Assembly (NCBI GenBank): GCA_964556425.1
Contig: CAZKWC010000109.1
Coordinates: forward strand, 1 to 6,140
Origin: JALQUL01 sp964556425
GTDB lineage: Bacteria > Pseudomonadota > Gammaproteobacteria > Burkholderiales > Burkholderiaceae_C
Direction: 5' to 3'
Length of the DNA: 6,140 nucleotides
Part shown: piece after piece, positions 1-6,139 of the stretch
Numbering within the stretch: position 1 is the stretch's first letter
Layout: every line of letters begins with the position of its first letter
Made by a program: the position numbers and the translations under genes
Notes under the pieces: generated by a model
What the model was told of the DNA's origin: nothing
Databases searched by the model: none
What the model saw: only the letters and a program-made list of their open reading frames with translations

Positions 1-124
1 GTTTTCGCTAACAACCATCCTTTCAAAATCTGACTGAAATACTTTCACCTCCCCACCGTAGATTTTGATATCGTCTAATACTTCTCTAAAGTTATAGAAA
101 AATTGATTTTTGTGACCTTTAAAT
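1..124 (-). repeat. Integrase segment duplicated at 6017-6140
   Basis: Bases 1-124 align without gaps to 6017-6140 with 8 mismatches (about 93.5% identity). The first 54 bases are identical and all differences fall at 55-124. Five changes are synonymous. The other three bases change two residues conservatively (Arg/Lys and Tyr/Phe). The two segments belong to two diverged copies, each still read in frame. Confidence 0.95.
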
Positions 125-2547
125 TTAACGAATAACATGTTGCTTATCTTAGTTGAGAAGAGATCAAAATATATAGCTCCATCTCTTGATCTTATTTGAA
201 ACGGTCCTTTATCATCCCAAGCCATGTGTTCAAAAGGTCCTAAATTATCATTTGGAAGTATATATTTATTAGCAGGAAAAGGCTCCATTTTGCCCTTAAG
301 ACAGTCGGGACATAGTCTCATATGTAAGTCTTTAATTTCATCATAGGTGACACCACTTCCTACAACAATCTTTTGTCTGATTGCTTTCTTTATAGCATCC
401 TCTGCTAGATGTCCCCAACGACCGTGTAACCACTCTAATTTGTTAACATTACTGGTGAACCTCTCCCTTTTCCGGGCCCCGGCACTACCGTGCACTTCAT
501 AGTTCCCGTTAACATTTCTAGAGAAATTGGTTTTATTAGTAAAATTTTCTAAATAACACAGTCTACCTTCATTACGGCCTTGTAGGATAGCATTATTATG
601 CTCATCCACGACAATGGTTTCTCCATTTCTCAAGGCGCGGATCTCACAACCGAGTTCTTGGAGCTGGCCACTCGAGATCAAGCCATACTCCAACTCTGGA
701 ACATAAAGGACATCTTTTACATCCTTAGTTAAGTCGCCGATACCATATGAATAAATCATAGAACCGTCACCGAACTTAACAGTTCCCCGGGTGGACTTGA
801 AGTTGAACAGGGCTTCAACGTCCGGTGTCATGTGGCATGACGCCCCGGAATCCAGCAGGTAGTGCACCCCACTTTTCTGGATTTTACTAACCGAACTGTT
901 TGGCATCAGTTCGGACTTTAGAGCTGATAAACTCCTTGCACAAGCTCTATTAAACACCACAACATCTCGACAAACAAAATTCTCATCACCATCAGGTGGG
1001 TTAATGTTGTCTCCTACTAAGCCACACTGGTCAATGGCAGGGGGTCCTCTAGTGATGCTAGGGTTAATTACTCCTCTAGTCATATTGAGACGTTCTACCC
1101 TCCTTTTGCTCCCTTCCGAGCTGCCATCATTAAATTTCACACTCTTTGCGAAACTTGACCCTAACTCCGGGTTATCCCCAGTGTGCTCCCTTCTCTTTTG
1201 GGACTGCTTATCTTTTGTATTGTTTGCGTGCTCAATTGCAAACAGATATCTGCAGTTAGCTGTTGTGTGAGACGTCATGTTACATATATCACATCTCTGA
1301 TCAGATTCAGCATCATCATCTTTTATACGCCTTGTAGCGTGAGCGTATTGCTTGAATCGACCGCCACTTTCACTTCCCTCTTTATTAGGGCAATTGGGAC
1401 TTATATGCCCTTTCTTTCCACATTTATAACATGTGACATCTTTCTTATTACGAGAGTCTTTATTTTGACCCTTTCTTTCAATTGTATTATTTGCTTTTTC
1501 GGATCTCTCCTCTCCGTCATCATCATCGTATGTTTTCGTATTATGATTTTTATTGGCGTTTTTAAACGTAGAGACACGAGAGTATTCATTTGTATCTCTT
1601 TGGATCCTTGTTTCCATTGCAGTAACCACATTTGCATAAGGTGTTCTCGCATTTTCATGGAATTCTAATAAATTATCATATAATCTTGTACCTCTCTTGA
1701 TACCATCTTTAAAATATTGTAACTTAGCATTATCACCAACTACCGTTCCAGCAGCAGCACTTTCTTCAAAACGTTGATTTAAATCTAATAAAAACTTGCT
1801 AAAAATCCTTTGATGTGGATCCCAAGTAATACTTGTCAGTGCTTTATTAATACTGGAAATATGGTCTACGGCATCGGCATTCGTATATCTTCTATCGGTG
1901 TCAAACCATGCTTCATACGCTTCTCTATTTGCTAATCTTGTTCTCACATATGATAAAACAACTTCTCCAAGGTGAGTATTCATTAACTCGATACATTTGG
2001 AAACTTTCTCACTGTGGATTCTTTTCTTGTCATCCCAGGCCTTGTGAGCACTATTGAACTTCTCCAATCTCAACGAAGATTCGGATCTGATCCTGTTTCT
2101 CTCTCTAATACGTATTTGGTCAAGGCTGGCTCTCGATTTTCTCGCTTCATCGACATTATAGGTTGGTACAGCAAGCGCAACACCGTCATTTACTAGGGCT
2201 AAACCTTCATTATATGCCAACTCGGCCAGGTCTAATAATCTTGTTTCTTCGTCAACCGTGAATGCAGCGACCATTGGTTCAGGTGTATCGAACACCTCGT
2301 TGAATCTGATGATCCGATCGCAGTTCCCTTCGATGAACTTGTCCATAATTTTGAGCCTTGCAACAGCCCAATCTAGAGATGATCCTCCATTGAACAATAT
2401 CTTTCCTTTTATGGTTACGCCGTGACTATTCTCTTTTATGATCAATTCTTGATCCTTGGTGACATTCTTCTTGCTGTTAAACCACTTCTTGTTTCCATAG
2501 GTCTTCTTATTACCTTGAAACTTCTTCTGTCTATAATCCTTTCCCAT
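1..2547 (-). CDS. Gag-protease-integrase part of a copia-type polyprotein (C-terminus beyond the window)
   Basis: 849 codons without a stop, partial at the C-terminus. The start is the ATG at 2547-2545. It is the first in-frame ATG after an in-frame stop at 2595-2593, has A at -3 and G at +4, and is the first AUG of the inferred transcript. Residues 1-30 are rich in Lys, Asn and Gln. Residues of about 100-170 are charged and probably helical. A Gag-like core follows to about residue 300. Two CCHC zinc knuckles lie at 373-386 (CYKCGKKGHISPNC) and 419-432 (CDICNMTSHTTANC); both are C-x2-C-x4-H-x4-C and would bind genomic RNA. The aspartic protease site is LLDSGAS with catalytic Asp 566. The integrase zinc finger is His708, His713, Cys746, Cys749. 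The core begins with Asp778 (DDKGP), and the second catalytic Asp is 840. Gag and Pol are in one frame with no frameshift, as in Drosophila copia and unlike Ty1. Two zinc knuckles are more than the zero or one usual in this superfamily. Confidence 0.93.
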   Translation of the reverse strand, partial: MGKDYRQKKFQGNKKTYGNKKWFNSKKNVTKDQELIIKENSHGVTIKGKILFNGGSSLDWAVARLKIMDKFIEGNCDRIIRFNEVFDTPEPMVAAFTVDEETRLLDLAELAYNEGLALVNDGVALAVPTYNVDEARKSRASLDQIRIRERNRIRSESSLRLEKFNSAHKAWDDKKRIHSEKVSKCIELMNTHLGEVVLSYVRTRLANREAYEAWFDTDRRYTNADAVDHISSINKALTSITWDPHQRIFSKFLLDLNQRFEESAAAGTVVGDNAKLQYFKDGIKRGTRLYDNLLEFHENARTPYANVVTAMETRIQRDTNEYSRVSTFKNANKNHNTKTYDDDDGEERSEKANNTIERKGQNKDSRNKKDVTCYKCGKKGHISPNCPNKEGSESGGRFKQYAHATRRIKDDDAESDQRCDICNMTSHTTANCRYLFAIEHANNTKDKQSQKRREHTGDNPELGSSFAKSVKFNDGSSEGSKRRVERLNMTRGVINPSITRGPPAIDQCGLVGDNINPPDGDENFVCRDVVVFNRACARSLSALKSELMPNSSVSKIQKSGVHYLLDSGASCHMTPDVEALFNFKSTRGTVKFGDGSMIYSYGIGDLTKDVKDVLYVPELEYGLISSGQLQELGCEIRALRNGETIVVDEHNNAILQGRNEGRLCYLENFTNKTNFSRNVNGNYEVHGSAGARKRERFTSNVNKLEWLHGRWGHLAEDAIKKAIRQKIVVGSGVTYDEIKDLHMRLCPDCLKGKMEPFPANKYILPNDNLGPFEHMAWDDKGPFQIRSRDGAIYFDLFSTKISNMLFVKFKGHKNQFFYNFREVLDDIKIYGGEVKVFQSDFERMVVSEN

Positions 2548-2556
2548 TTTAACAAA

Positions 2557-2571
2557 GTGATACCAAATCAC
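2557..2571 (-). other. Short hairpin with a tRNA-type TGGTATCA motif
   Basis: The minus strand reads GTGAT-TTGGT-ATCAC, a perfect 5-base stem with a 5-base loop, between the candidate primer site and the gag AUG. TGGTATCA (2565-2558) matches the first eight bases of the initiator-Met tRNA primer site common in plant copia elements, then diverges. It starts 18 nt after the LTR end, farther than usual. It could be a relic or an alternative tRNA site. The stem shares GTGA (2571-2568) with the 16-nt arm, so the two foldings would compete. Confidence 0.4.
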
Positions 2572-2583
2572 AATTCTTTTGAA
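2568..2583 (-). other. Candidate self-priming primer-binding site
   Basis: On the minus strand this reads TTCAAAAGAATTGTGA and begins at the first base after the LTR, where a minus-strand primer must anneal. It is an exact 16/16 reverse complement of 2729-2744 inside the LTR, and a G-U wobble could add a seventeenth pair. In Tf1 the 5' end of the transcript anneals to such a site and is cleaved by RNase H to supply the primer. The polarity fits: the 3' end of the primer at 2729 would face base 2584, so extension would copy U5. The match is seen directly; the mechanism is inferred. Confidence 0.65.
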
Positions 2584-2696
2584 TGTAACTTTTCAGGCTG
2601 AAATGTCTATAAAATAACTTAGATGGTAAGACTTTAAATCAGATAGAATAGGAAAGTATAATTAGTATAAACAAACTTGTTCTTGACACAACAGCT

Positions 2697-2702
2697 TTTA
2701 TT
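2697..2702 (-). terminator. Polyadenylation signal AATAAA in the R region
   Basis: AATAAA on the minus strand, 42 nt downstream of the proposed transcript start and followed by GT-rich sequence (GCTGTTGTGTC, then GTTTGTTT). In the 3' LTR it would direct cleavage just beyond, defining an R region of roughly 60-80 nt. Other AATAAA hexamers occur in U3 at 2840-2845, 2949-2954 and 3010-3015. They precede the proposed start, so using them would leave no R sequence repeated at both RNA ends. Confidence 0.45.
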
Positions 2703-2728
2703 AAAGTTAACTCTTCTTCACAATAAAG

Positions 2729-2744
2729 TTCAAAAGAATTGTGA
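2729..2744 (-). other. Candidate self-primer, inferred 5' end of the genomic transcript
   Basis: The minus strand reads TCACAATTCTTTTGAA, perfectly complementary to 2583-2568. A TATA-like element begins 29 nt upstream of 2744, the usual TATA-to-start distance in animals and fission yeast, so the RNA may start at or very near the first base of the arm. Pairing would enclose a loop of 145 nt (2728-2584) containing the rest of R and U5. RNase H nicking after 2729 would free the primer. The start site is inferred, and the arm could instead be only a structural stem. Confidence 0.55.
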
Positions 2745-2767
2745 CAAACTATCAATCTACAATGATC

Positions 2768-2773
2768 AATATA
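2768..2773 (-). promoter_or_regulatory. TATA-like box for the element transcript
   Basis: TATATT on the minus strand, within GTGTATATTGATC. It lies 29 nt before the proposed start at 2744. The sequence is AT-rich, so such a hexamer alone is weak. Its support comes from the spacing to the self-primer arm and from the lack of any AUG between the proposed start and the gag AUG 197 nt downstream. Confidence 0.45.
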
Positions 2774-2855
2774 CACAACACATTAGACTAATACAGAATT
2801 CATACTCAAGTCTATCAACATAACCTAAAGAGCATAAAATTTATTCGTTGGTCTA

Positions 2856-2897
2856 TTACCGGAATTCTTAAAAATCCTTACCGGTAGTATATTACCG
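2856..2897 (+). repeat. Three TTACCG direct repeats in U3
   Basis: TTACCG occurs at 2856-2861, 2878-2883 and 2892-2897 on the plus strand (CGGTAA on the transcribed strand). They are islands of C/G in very AT-rich sequence, about 80-110 bases upstream of the TATA-like box. The second and third also form CGGTA...TACCG (2882-2886/2893-2897), a 5-base inverted repeat with a 6-base spacer. They may be binding sites for a transcription factor; no factor is identified. Confidence 0.4.
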
Positions 2898-3186
2898 TTA
2901 CAAAATATATACACATATATAAATATAAACATAAAATATATTTGTTAATTTATTCATATAATTATCATTATTATTATTAATATTACAATATTATTATATA
3001 ATTGCTGTGTTTATTTGTGTCAAAATAGTATTTCTTGTATCTGCAGTAAAACCTCGATGAACATCTATGATGTCTTCTCTAGAGGGAAAAGCATAACACA
3101 ATCCATACAAAATACATTAAATTCTCAATATCTAATGTCATATAACATTCAAATATGTTATCTTAATCGGTCTTAGCAGACTCTAT

Positions 3187-3229
3187 TAATATCTTATTAT
3201 TATTAATTTATTAATTATTATTATTATTG
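3187..3229 (+). repeat. ATT-rich low-complexity tract in U3
   Basis: Nearly pure A/T, made of ATT/TTA units. A similar tract lies at about 2955-3003. Both are probably replication-slippage sequence; no further function is visible. Confidence 0.6.
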
Positions 3230-3240
3230 GTATTTTTATA

Positions 3241-3268
3241 TTAATCCCATGTCAAGGAATAGGATTAA
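3241..3268 (+). repeat. 7-base inverted repeat near the U3 end of the LTR
   Basis: TTAATCC (3241-3247) and GGATTAA (3262-3268) are perfect inverted arms with a 14-base spacer, 20 bases inside the U3 terminus. This could be a dimeric protein-binding site or chance in AT-rich DNA. Confidence 0.3.
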
Positions 3269-3288
3269 AGTACACATCATATCACACA

Positions 3289-3300
3289 CCTTCTTACTTT
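3289..3300 (-). promoter_or_regulatory. Polypurine tract, plus-strand DNA primer site
   Basis: The minus strand reads AAAGTAAGAAGG directly before the TG of the LTR at 3288. It is purine except for one T, and it overlaps the pol stop codon (TAA at 3301-3299). Such a tract resists RNase H and primes plus-strand synthesis in LTR elements. Its direct contact with the TG supports the LTR boundary. Confidence 0.75.
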
Positions 3301-6139
3301 AATACTCTTCCGAATATTGATAAGTATTATTATTAACTTCATTACTTCGATTATGAATTTGTAATTTAATATTTCTATTAATTTCTGTAATATAATCAAC
3401 CGGTATACCATTACATAAGTGAGACTGGTGCCGGTAGAAGGCGTCCTTAGCAAGTGGCTTTGTTAATATATCTGCCACATTAAAATATGATGGAATGAAA
3501 TGTAATTCAATTATTCTATTATTAATTGATTCTCTTATAAAATTTAATCGCATATTAATATGCTTTACTTTATGATTTGTCTTCAAAGTTTCCGATAAGT
3601 CTTTAGCAGCCAGATTGTCTACATAGATTACTGTTGGTAACTCTTGTCTGTAATCTAATTCATTTAATAACTCTCTGTAGAATATTATAAGCCTTATACA
3701 TTTATCAATAGCTTTTATTTCAGCTTCTGTTGAAGAATGACTAACTGTGTCATCCTTACTGCTAAAAGAATGGAACGCCGAGGTATTATACCCTAAGTAA
3801 AGGCATCCACCCAATCTACTCTTGCTATCTCCGATTGTAACATATGAAGCATCAGAGAAACATAACATAACTATGTTTCCATTCCTATTATTGTCAGCAT
3901 TGACTCTGAGGCTGACCTCGCAATCACTTTCTAGATAGGTCAAATATTTTTGACTTGCGGAGATATGTTCTCTCGATGGGTTCGTACTTCCAGAGGAGAG
4001 AATGCCAAGACTTGCTAACAAGTCTGGTCTAGTGCAATCTGCCAAATATCTAAGTTTTCCAATCAGTGGTAATAAACTTGGTAGTCCCTCATCAACTTTA
4101 TTATTGATGAGCTTATTAGTAGGACTTAAAGGCACTTTATTTACTTCACTATCATTATTATTTTTATTATTATTATAGTAAGGATTAAATCCATTAACAA
4201 TCTCTCTTGCATAATCCTTCTGTGATAAATAAATTGTTGAGTCTTTTATCTCAATTTGCATCCCTACATATTTCTTTACGCTAGGGAAATTCTTAATTTT
4301 TGAAACGTATTGTTTGAGCATTTCCTTTAACCACTCAACAGAATCGCTATTATTAGCAACTACTAACATGTCATCAACATGAACAGCAACATAAATATCT
4401 ATATCATTTGTGGAATTTATATAGAAATAAATACATGGGTCATTGATAGATCTATCGAATCCAATGTCTTTCATAATTTCATTAAATCTTTCATTCCAGA
4501 TAAAAGCAGCTTGTTTTTCACCATATAAAGATCTTAAAACTTGTAATCTAACTCTGCTATGTCCTTCTGTAATAGATTCGTCCATATATTTAACTAATTC
4601 GTCCGGTAGGTACATATAAATCTCGTAGTCGTTTTCTCCTTCCAAAAACGCGTTTCCGATATCAATAATTTCAAAAACAAATCTTCTTTTAAGACCTATA
4701 TATATTAACATCATAACTGATCCTCTTGTGACAGTTGGAGCAAATGTTTGATCATAATTTACTCCTTTGACCTGAGAATACCCACACAAAACAAATCTTG
4801 TTTTAAATTTTAATTCCATATTGCTGTCGAGTGTAACATCAAAAACTAATCTTGATTTTGCTCCAGGACCTGAATGTCCAGCTTTCTTAAATGTTTTTCT
4901 TTCAGATAATTGGTCTAATTCACCAAATATGGATTTAAACCATACTTCACCGTATTCCGGATCACTAAGTGCTTCCTCTATGGATTTCGGTGCTTTAGGC
5001 AAACTAATTTTATCACCTACTGTTTTAGTAATATTCACCTTTTGATATTTTATATATTTCTTTAGACGTTTAAGGATTCTTCTTTTGGAATCACGATTTT
5101 CAAACACCGGGATAATTTTATTATTATTATTGTTGGATTTCTTTTCAAAATATTTATATAAATCATTTTCTGTAGATATTTTCATTTCGTCAATCACCTT
5201 CTCAACATTGTAAACATTTACTTCAGGTTGACATTCAATATATTTAATAAAATCTACTGATTCTGGATCCGTTACACCTTCTTCGGTACCGGTATCTGTA
5301 TCGTACCCGGTTTTGTCGGTATTCGTTAAATCCTCTCCGGTAGCAATACCATCATGAGGCATAAGTCTTTCTATCTCGACATCCTCATCATCTTCAGGTG
5401 GTTCTTTATCATCATTTTCATATTCACCTTCTTTCTCGAAGAAATCATTATCATCAGATATTGCAACATCTCTTACGTCTTTCTTGACGAATTTAAAATT
5501 TTTAATCCTATCTTCCATAGGTACGTCTTCATCGGTGAATCTTCTATAATCATCAAATATTACATCATGACGAATTATAACTTTCTTCATACTTGGTACC
5601 CAAACGGCGTAGTTATTTTTACCGTATTCGTCGTATCCCAATAAACGACATTCGATAGCTTTATGCTCCCAAGTATATCCCTTACTATTTTTAGCAATTC
5701 TCTCATCTTTTGTGACATAATATAATCCAGGTGAGTAGAATGGGATCAAATTTGATATATCCACAGTTTTGTTCGTGGCTACTTCCAACGGGGTCTTACC
5801 CCCTAAAGTTGAAGATGGCATTCTATTAATAACATAAACGGCTGATTTCACAGCCCAATCCCAAAATTGTAATGGTGTATCATAAACTGACATCATAGTT
5901 CTTGCCATATTTAATACTGTTTTCATATGTCTCTCAATCCAACCGTTTTGCGAATGTTTATACGGTGCAGACGTTTGTACCCGTATTCCCTTGTTCTGGC
6001 AGTACTTAAAGAAACGGTTTTCGCTAACAACCATCCTTTCAAAATCTGACTGAAATACTTTCACCTCCCCGCCGTAGATTTTGATATCATCTAATACTTC
6101 CTTAAAATTAAAGAAAAATTGATTCTTGTGACCTTTAAA
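3299..6139 (-). CDS. Integrase core-reverse transcriptase-RNase H part of a copia-type polyprotein (N-terminus beyond the window)
   Basis: 946 codons plus a TAA stop (3301-3299), open at the right edge. The internal GTG at 6064 is not a true start, because the frame continues upstream with integrase sequence shared with bases 1-124. Counting from 6139, the integrase second Asp is 32 (FQSDFE) and the Glu is 69 (NGWIERH), spaced D-x36-E. A GY...VWVPSMKKVIIRHDVIF segment follows, typical of the copia integrase C-terminus. A strongly acidic linker lies around 5500-5230. RT shows IDIGNAFLEG (Asp 493), SLYGEKQA, and the active site HVDD (587-590) where YVDD is usual, then TRPDL. RNase H shows FSDAS (Asp 763), SSTEAE, VDNLAAKDL, KHINMRLNFIR and ADILTKPL, a copia-type ending. 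These enzymes would copy the element RNA to cDNA, degrade the RNA and insert the DNA. All catalytic residues that can be recognised are present, so the copy appears intact here. Asn runs from ATT repeats interrupt two linkers. Confidence 0.95.
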   Translation of the reverse strand, partial: FKGHKNQFFFNFKEVLDDIKIYGGEVKVFQSDFERMVVSENRFFKYCQNKGIRVQTSAPYKHSQNGWIERHMKTVLNMARTMMSVYDTPLQFWDWAVKSAVYVINRMPSSTLGGKTPLEVATNKTVDISNLIPFYSPGLYYVTKDERIAKNSKGYTWEHKAIECRLLGYDEYGKNNYAVWVPSMKKVIIRHDVIFDDYRRFTDEDVPMEDRIKNFKFVKKDVRDVAISDDNDFFEKEGEYENDDKEPPEDDEDVEIERLMPHDGIATGEDLTNTDKTGYDTDTGTEEGVTDPESVDFIKYIECQPEVNVYNVEKVIDEMKISTENDLYKYFEKKSNNNNNKIIPVFENRDSKRRILKRLKKYIKYQKVNITKTVGDKISLPKAPKSIEEALSDPEYGEVWFKSIFGELDQLSERKTFKKAGHSGPGAKSRLVFDVTLDSNMELKFKTRFVLCGYSQVKGVNYDQTFAPTVTRGSVMMLIYIGLKRRFVFEIIDIGNAFLEGENDYEIYMYLPDELVKYMDESITEGHSRVRLQVLRSLYGEKQAAFIWNERFNEIMKDIGFDRSINDPCIYFYINSTNDIDIYVAVHVDDMLVVANNSDSVEWLKEMLKQYVSKIKNFPSVKKYVGMQIEIKDSTIYLSQKDYAREIVNGFNPYYNNNKNNNDSEVNKVPLSPTNKLINNKVDEGLPSLLPLIGKLRYLADCTRPDLLASLGILSSGSTNPSREHISASQKYLTYLESDCEVSLRVNADNNRNGNIVMLCFSDASYVTIGDSKSRLGGCLYLGYNTSAFHSFSSKDDTVSHSSTEAEIKAIDKCIRLIIFYRELLNELDYRQELPTVIYVDNLAAKDLSETLKTNHKVKHINMRLNFIRESINNRIIELHFIPSYFNVADILTKPLAKDAFYRHQSHLCNGIPVDYITEINRNIKLQIHNRSNEVNNNTYQYSEEY
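4154..4174 (-). repeat. Asn run (NNNKNNN) encoded by an ATT microsatellite in the RT-RNase H region
   Basis: Six AAT codons around one AAA, in the stretch YYNNNKNNNDSE between the end of RT and the TRPDL motif. It is in frame and lies at a position that is usually a variable linker. Like 5120-5134, it shows slippage expansion rather than a domain. Confidence 0.7.
5120..5134 (-). repeat. Asn run encoded by an ATT microsatellite in the integrase-RT linker
   Basis: Five consecutive Asn codons (one AAC, four AAT) lie in the stretch KSNNNNNKIIP between the acidic linker and the RT domain. The repeat keeps frame, as expected for trinucleotide slippage tolerated in a flexible linker. Confidence 0.7.

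Larger units (their letters stand above)
1..3288 (-). mobile_element. Ty1/copia-type LTR retrotransposon, downstream copy (LTR plus 5' part; cut by the left window edge)
   Basis: Reading the minus strand from 3288 to 1, this copy has a 5' LTR (3288-2584), a primer-binding segment (2583-2568), a short leader, and a gag-protease-integrase frame that is open to the window edge. Protease and integrase precede any RT, and the integrase has the HHCC and D-x-x-G-P signatures. Together with the RT and RNase H of the neighbouring copy, this order places it in Ty1/copia rather than Ty3/gypsy, where integrase follows RT. The missing 3' part lies left of base 1. The frame has no stop in 849 codons, so this portion looks intact. 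Confidence 0.9.
2584..3288 (-). repeat. Long terminal repeat, 705 bases, shared by both copies
   Basis: Boundaries were set by three agreeing signals. A purine tract (3300-3289) directly abuts a TG at 3288. The other end is a CA at 2585-2584. The ends form a 3-base inverted repeat, TGT...ACA. The base after 2584 starts the segment complementary to the LTR interior. There is no open reading frame of note. On the minus strand the inferred map is U3 3288-2745, R starting at about 2744, poly(A) signal at 2702-2697, and U5 ending at 2584. Only one LTR copy is visible, so the ends cannot be confirmed by comparing a pair, and no target-site duplication can be seen. Confidence 0.75.
2745..3288 (-). 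promoter_or_regulatory. U3 region of the LTR, AT-rich, no gene
   Basis: About 540 bases with no supported reading frame. It holds ATT/AAT tracts at about 2955-3003 and 3187-3229, alternating TA-rich sequence at about 2900-2940, three TTACCG elements at 2856-2897, and a 7-base inverted repeat at 3241-3247/3262-3268. The latter lies beside a second TATA-like run (TATAAAAATA, minus strand, 3240-3231). That run is an unlikely main promoter, because a start near 3210 would place many AUGs before gag. Confidence 0.5.

Noticed and set aside
1183..1668. Plus-strand open frame of 161 codons
   Set aside because: It lies antisense to Gag across both zinc knuckles, is hydrophobic only because it mirrors Lys/Asn-rich codons, and has no recognisable domain. 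It is treated as a shadow.
2530..2547. N-myristoylation signal on Gag (starts MGKDYR)
   Set aside because: Position 6 is Arg rather than the preferred Ser/Thr, and copia-type particles do not normally depend on membrane targeting.
2551..2565. Canonical tRNA primer-binding site beginning TGGTATCAC
   Set aside because: Only eight bases match the initiator-Met pattern I know, it is 18 nt from the LTR end, and the site abutting the LTR is already a perfect complement of the LTR interior. Kept as an alternative, not as the call.
3231..3240. TATAAAAATA on the minus strand as the main promoter
   Set aside because: It is only about 50 bases inside U3. A start some 30 bases on would give an RNA with several AUGs before gag and would not explain the complementary arms.
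2548..3298. An envelope gene or an extra accessory gene between pol and gag
   Set aside because: The stop codon of pol overlaps the polypurine tract, the LTR follows at once, and no frame of useful length exists in the interval.
5354..5644. Plus-strand open frame of 96 codons with an Ile/Phe-rich stretch
   Set aside because: It is antisense to the acidic linker; Asp/Glu/Lys codons read backwards give Ile/Phe/Leu. There is no independent support for it.
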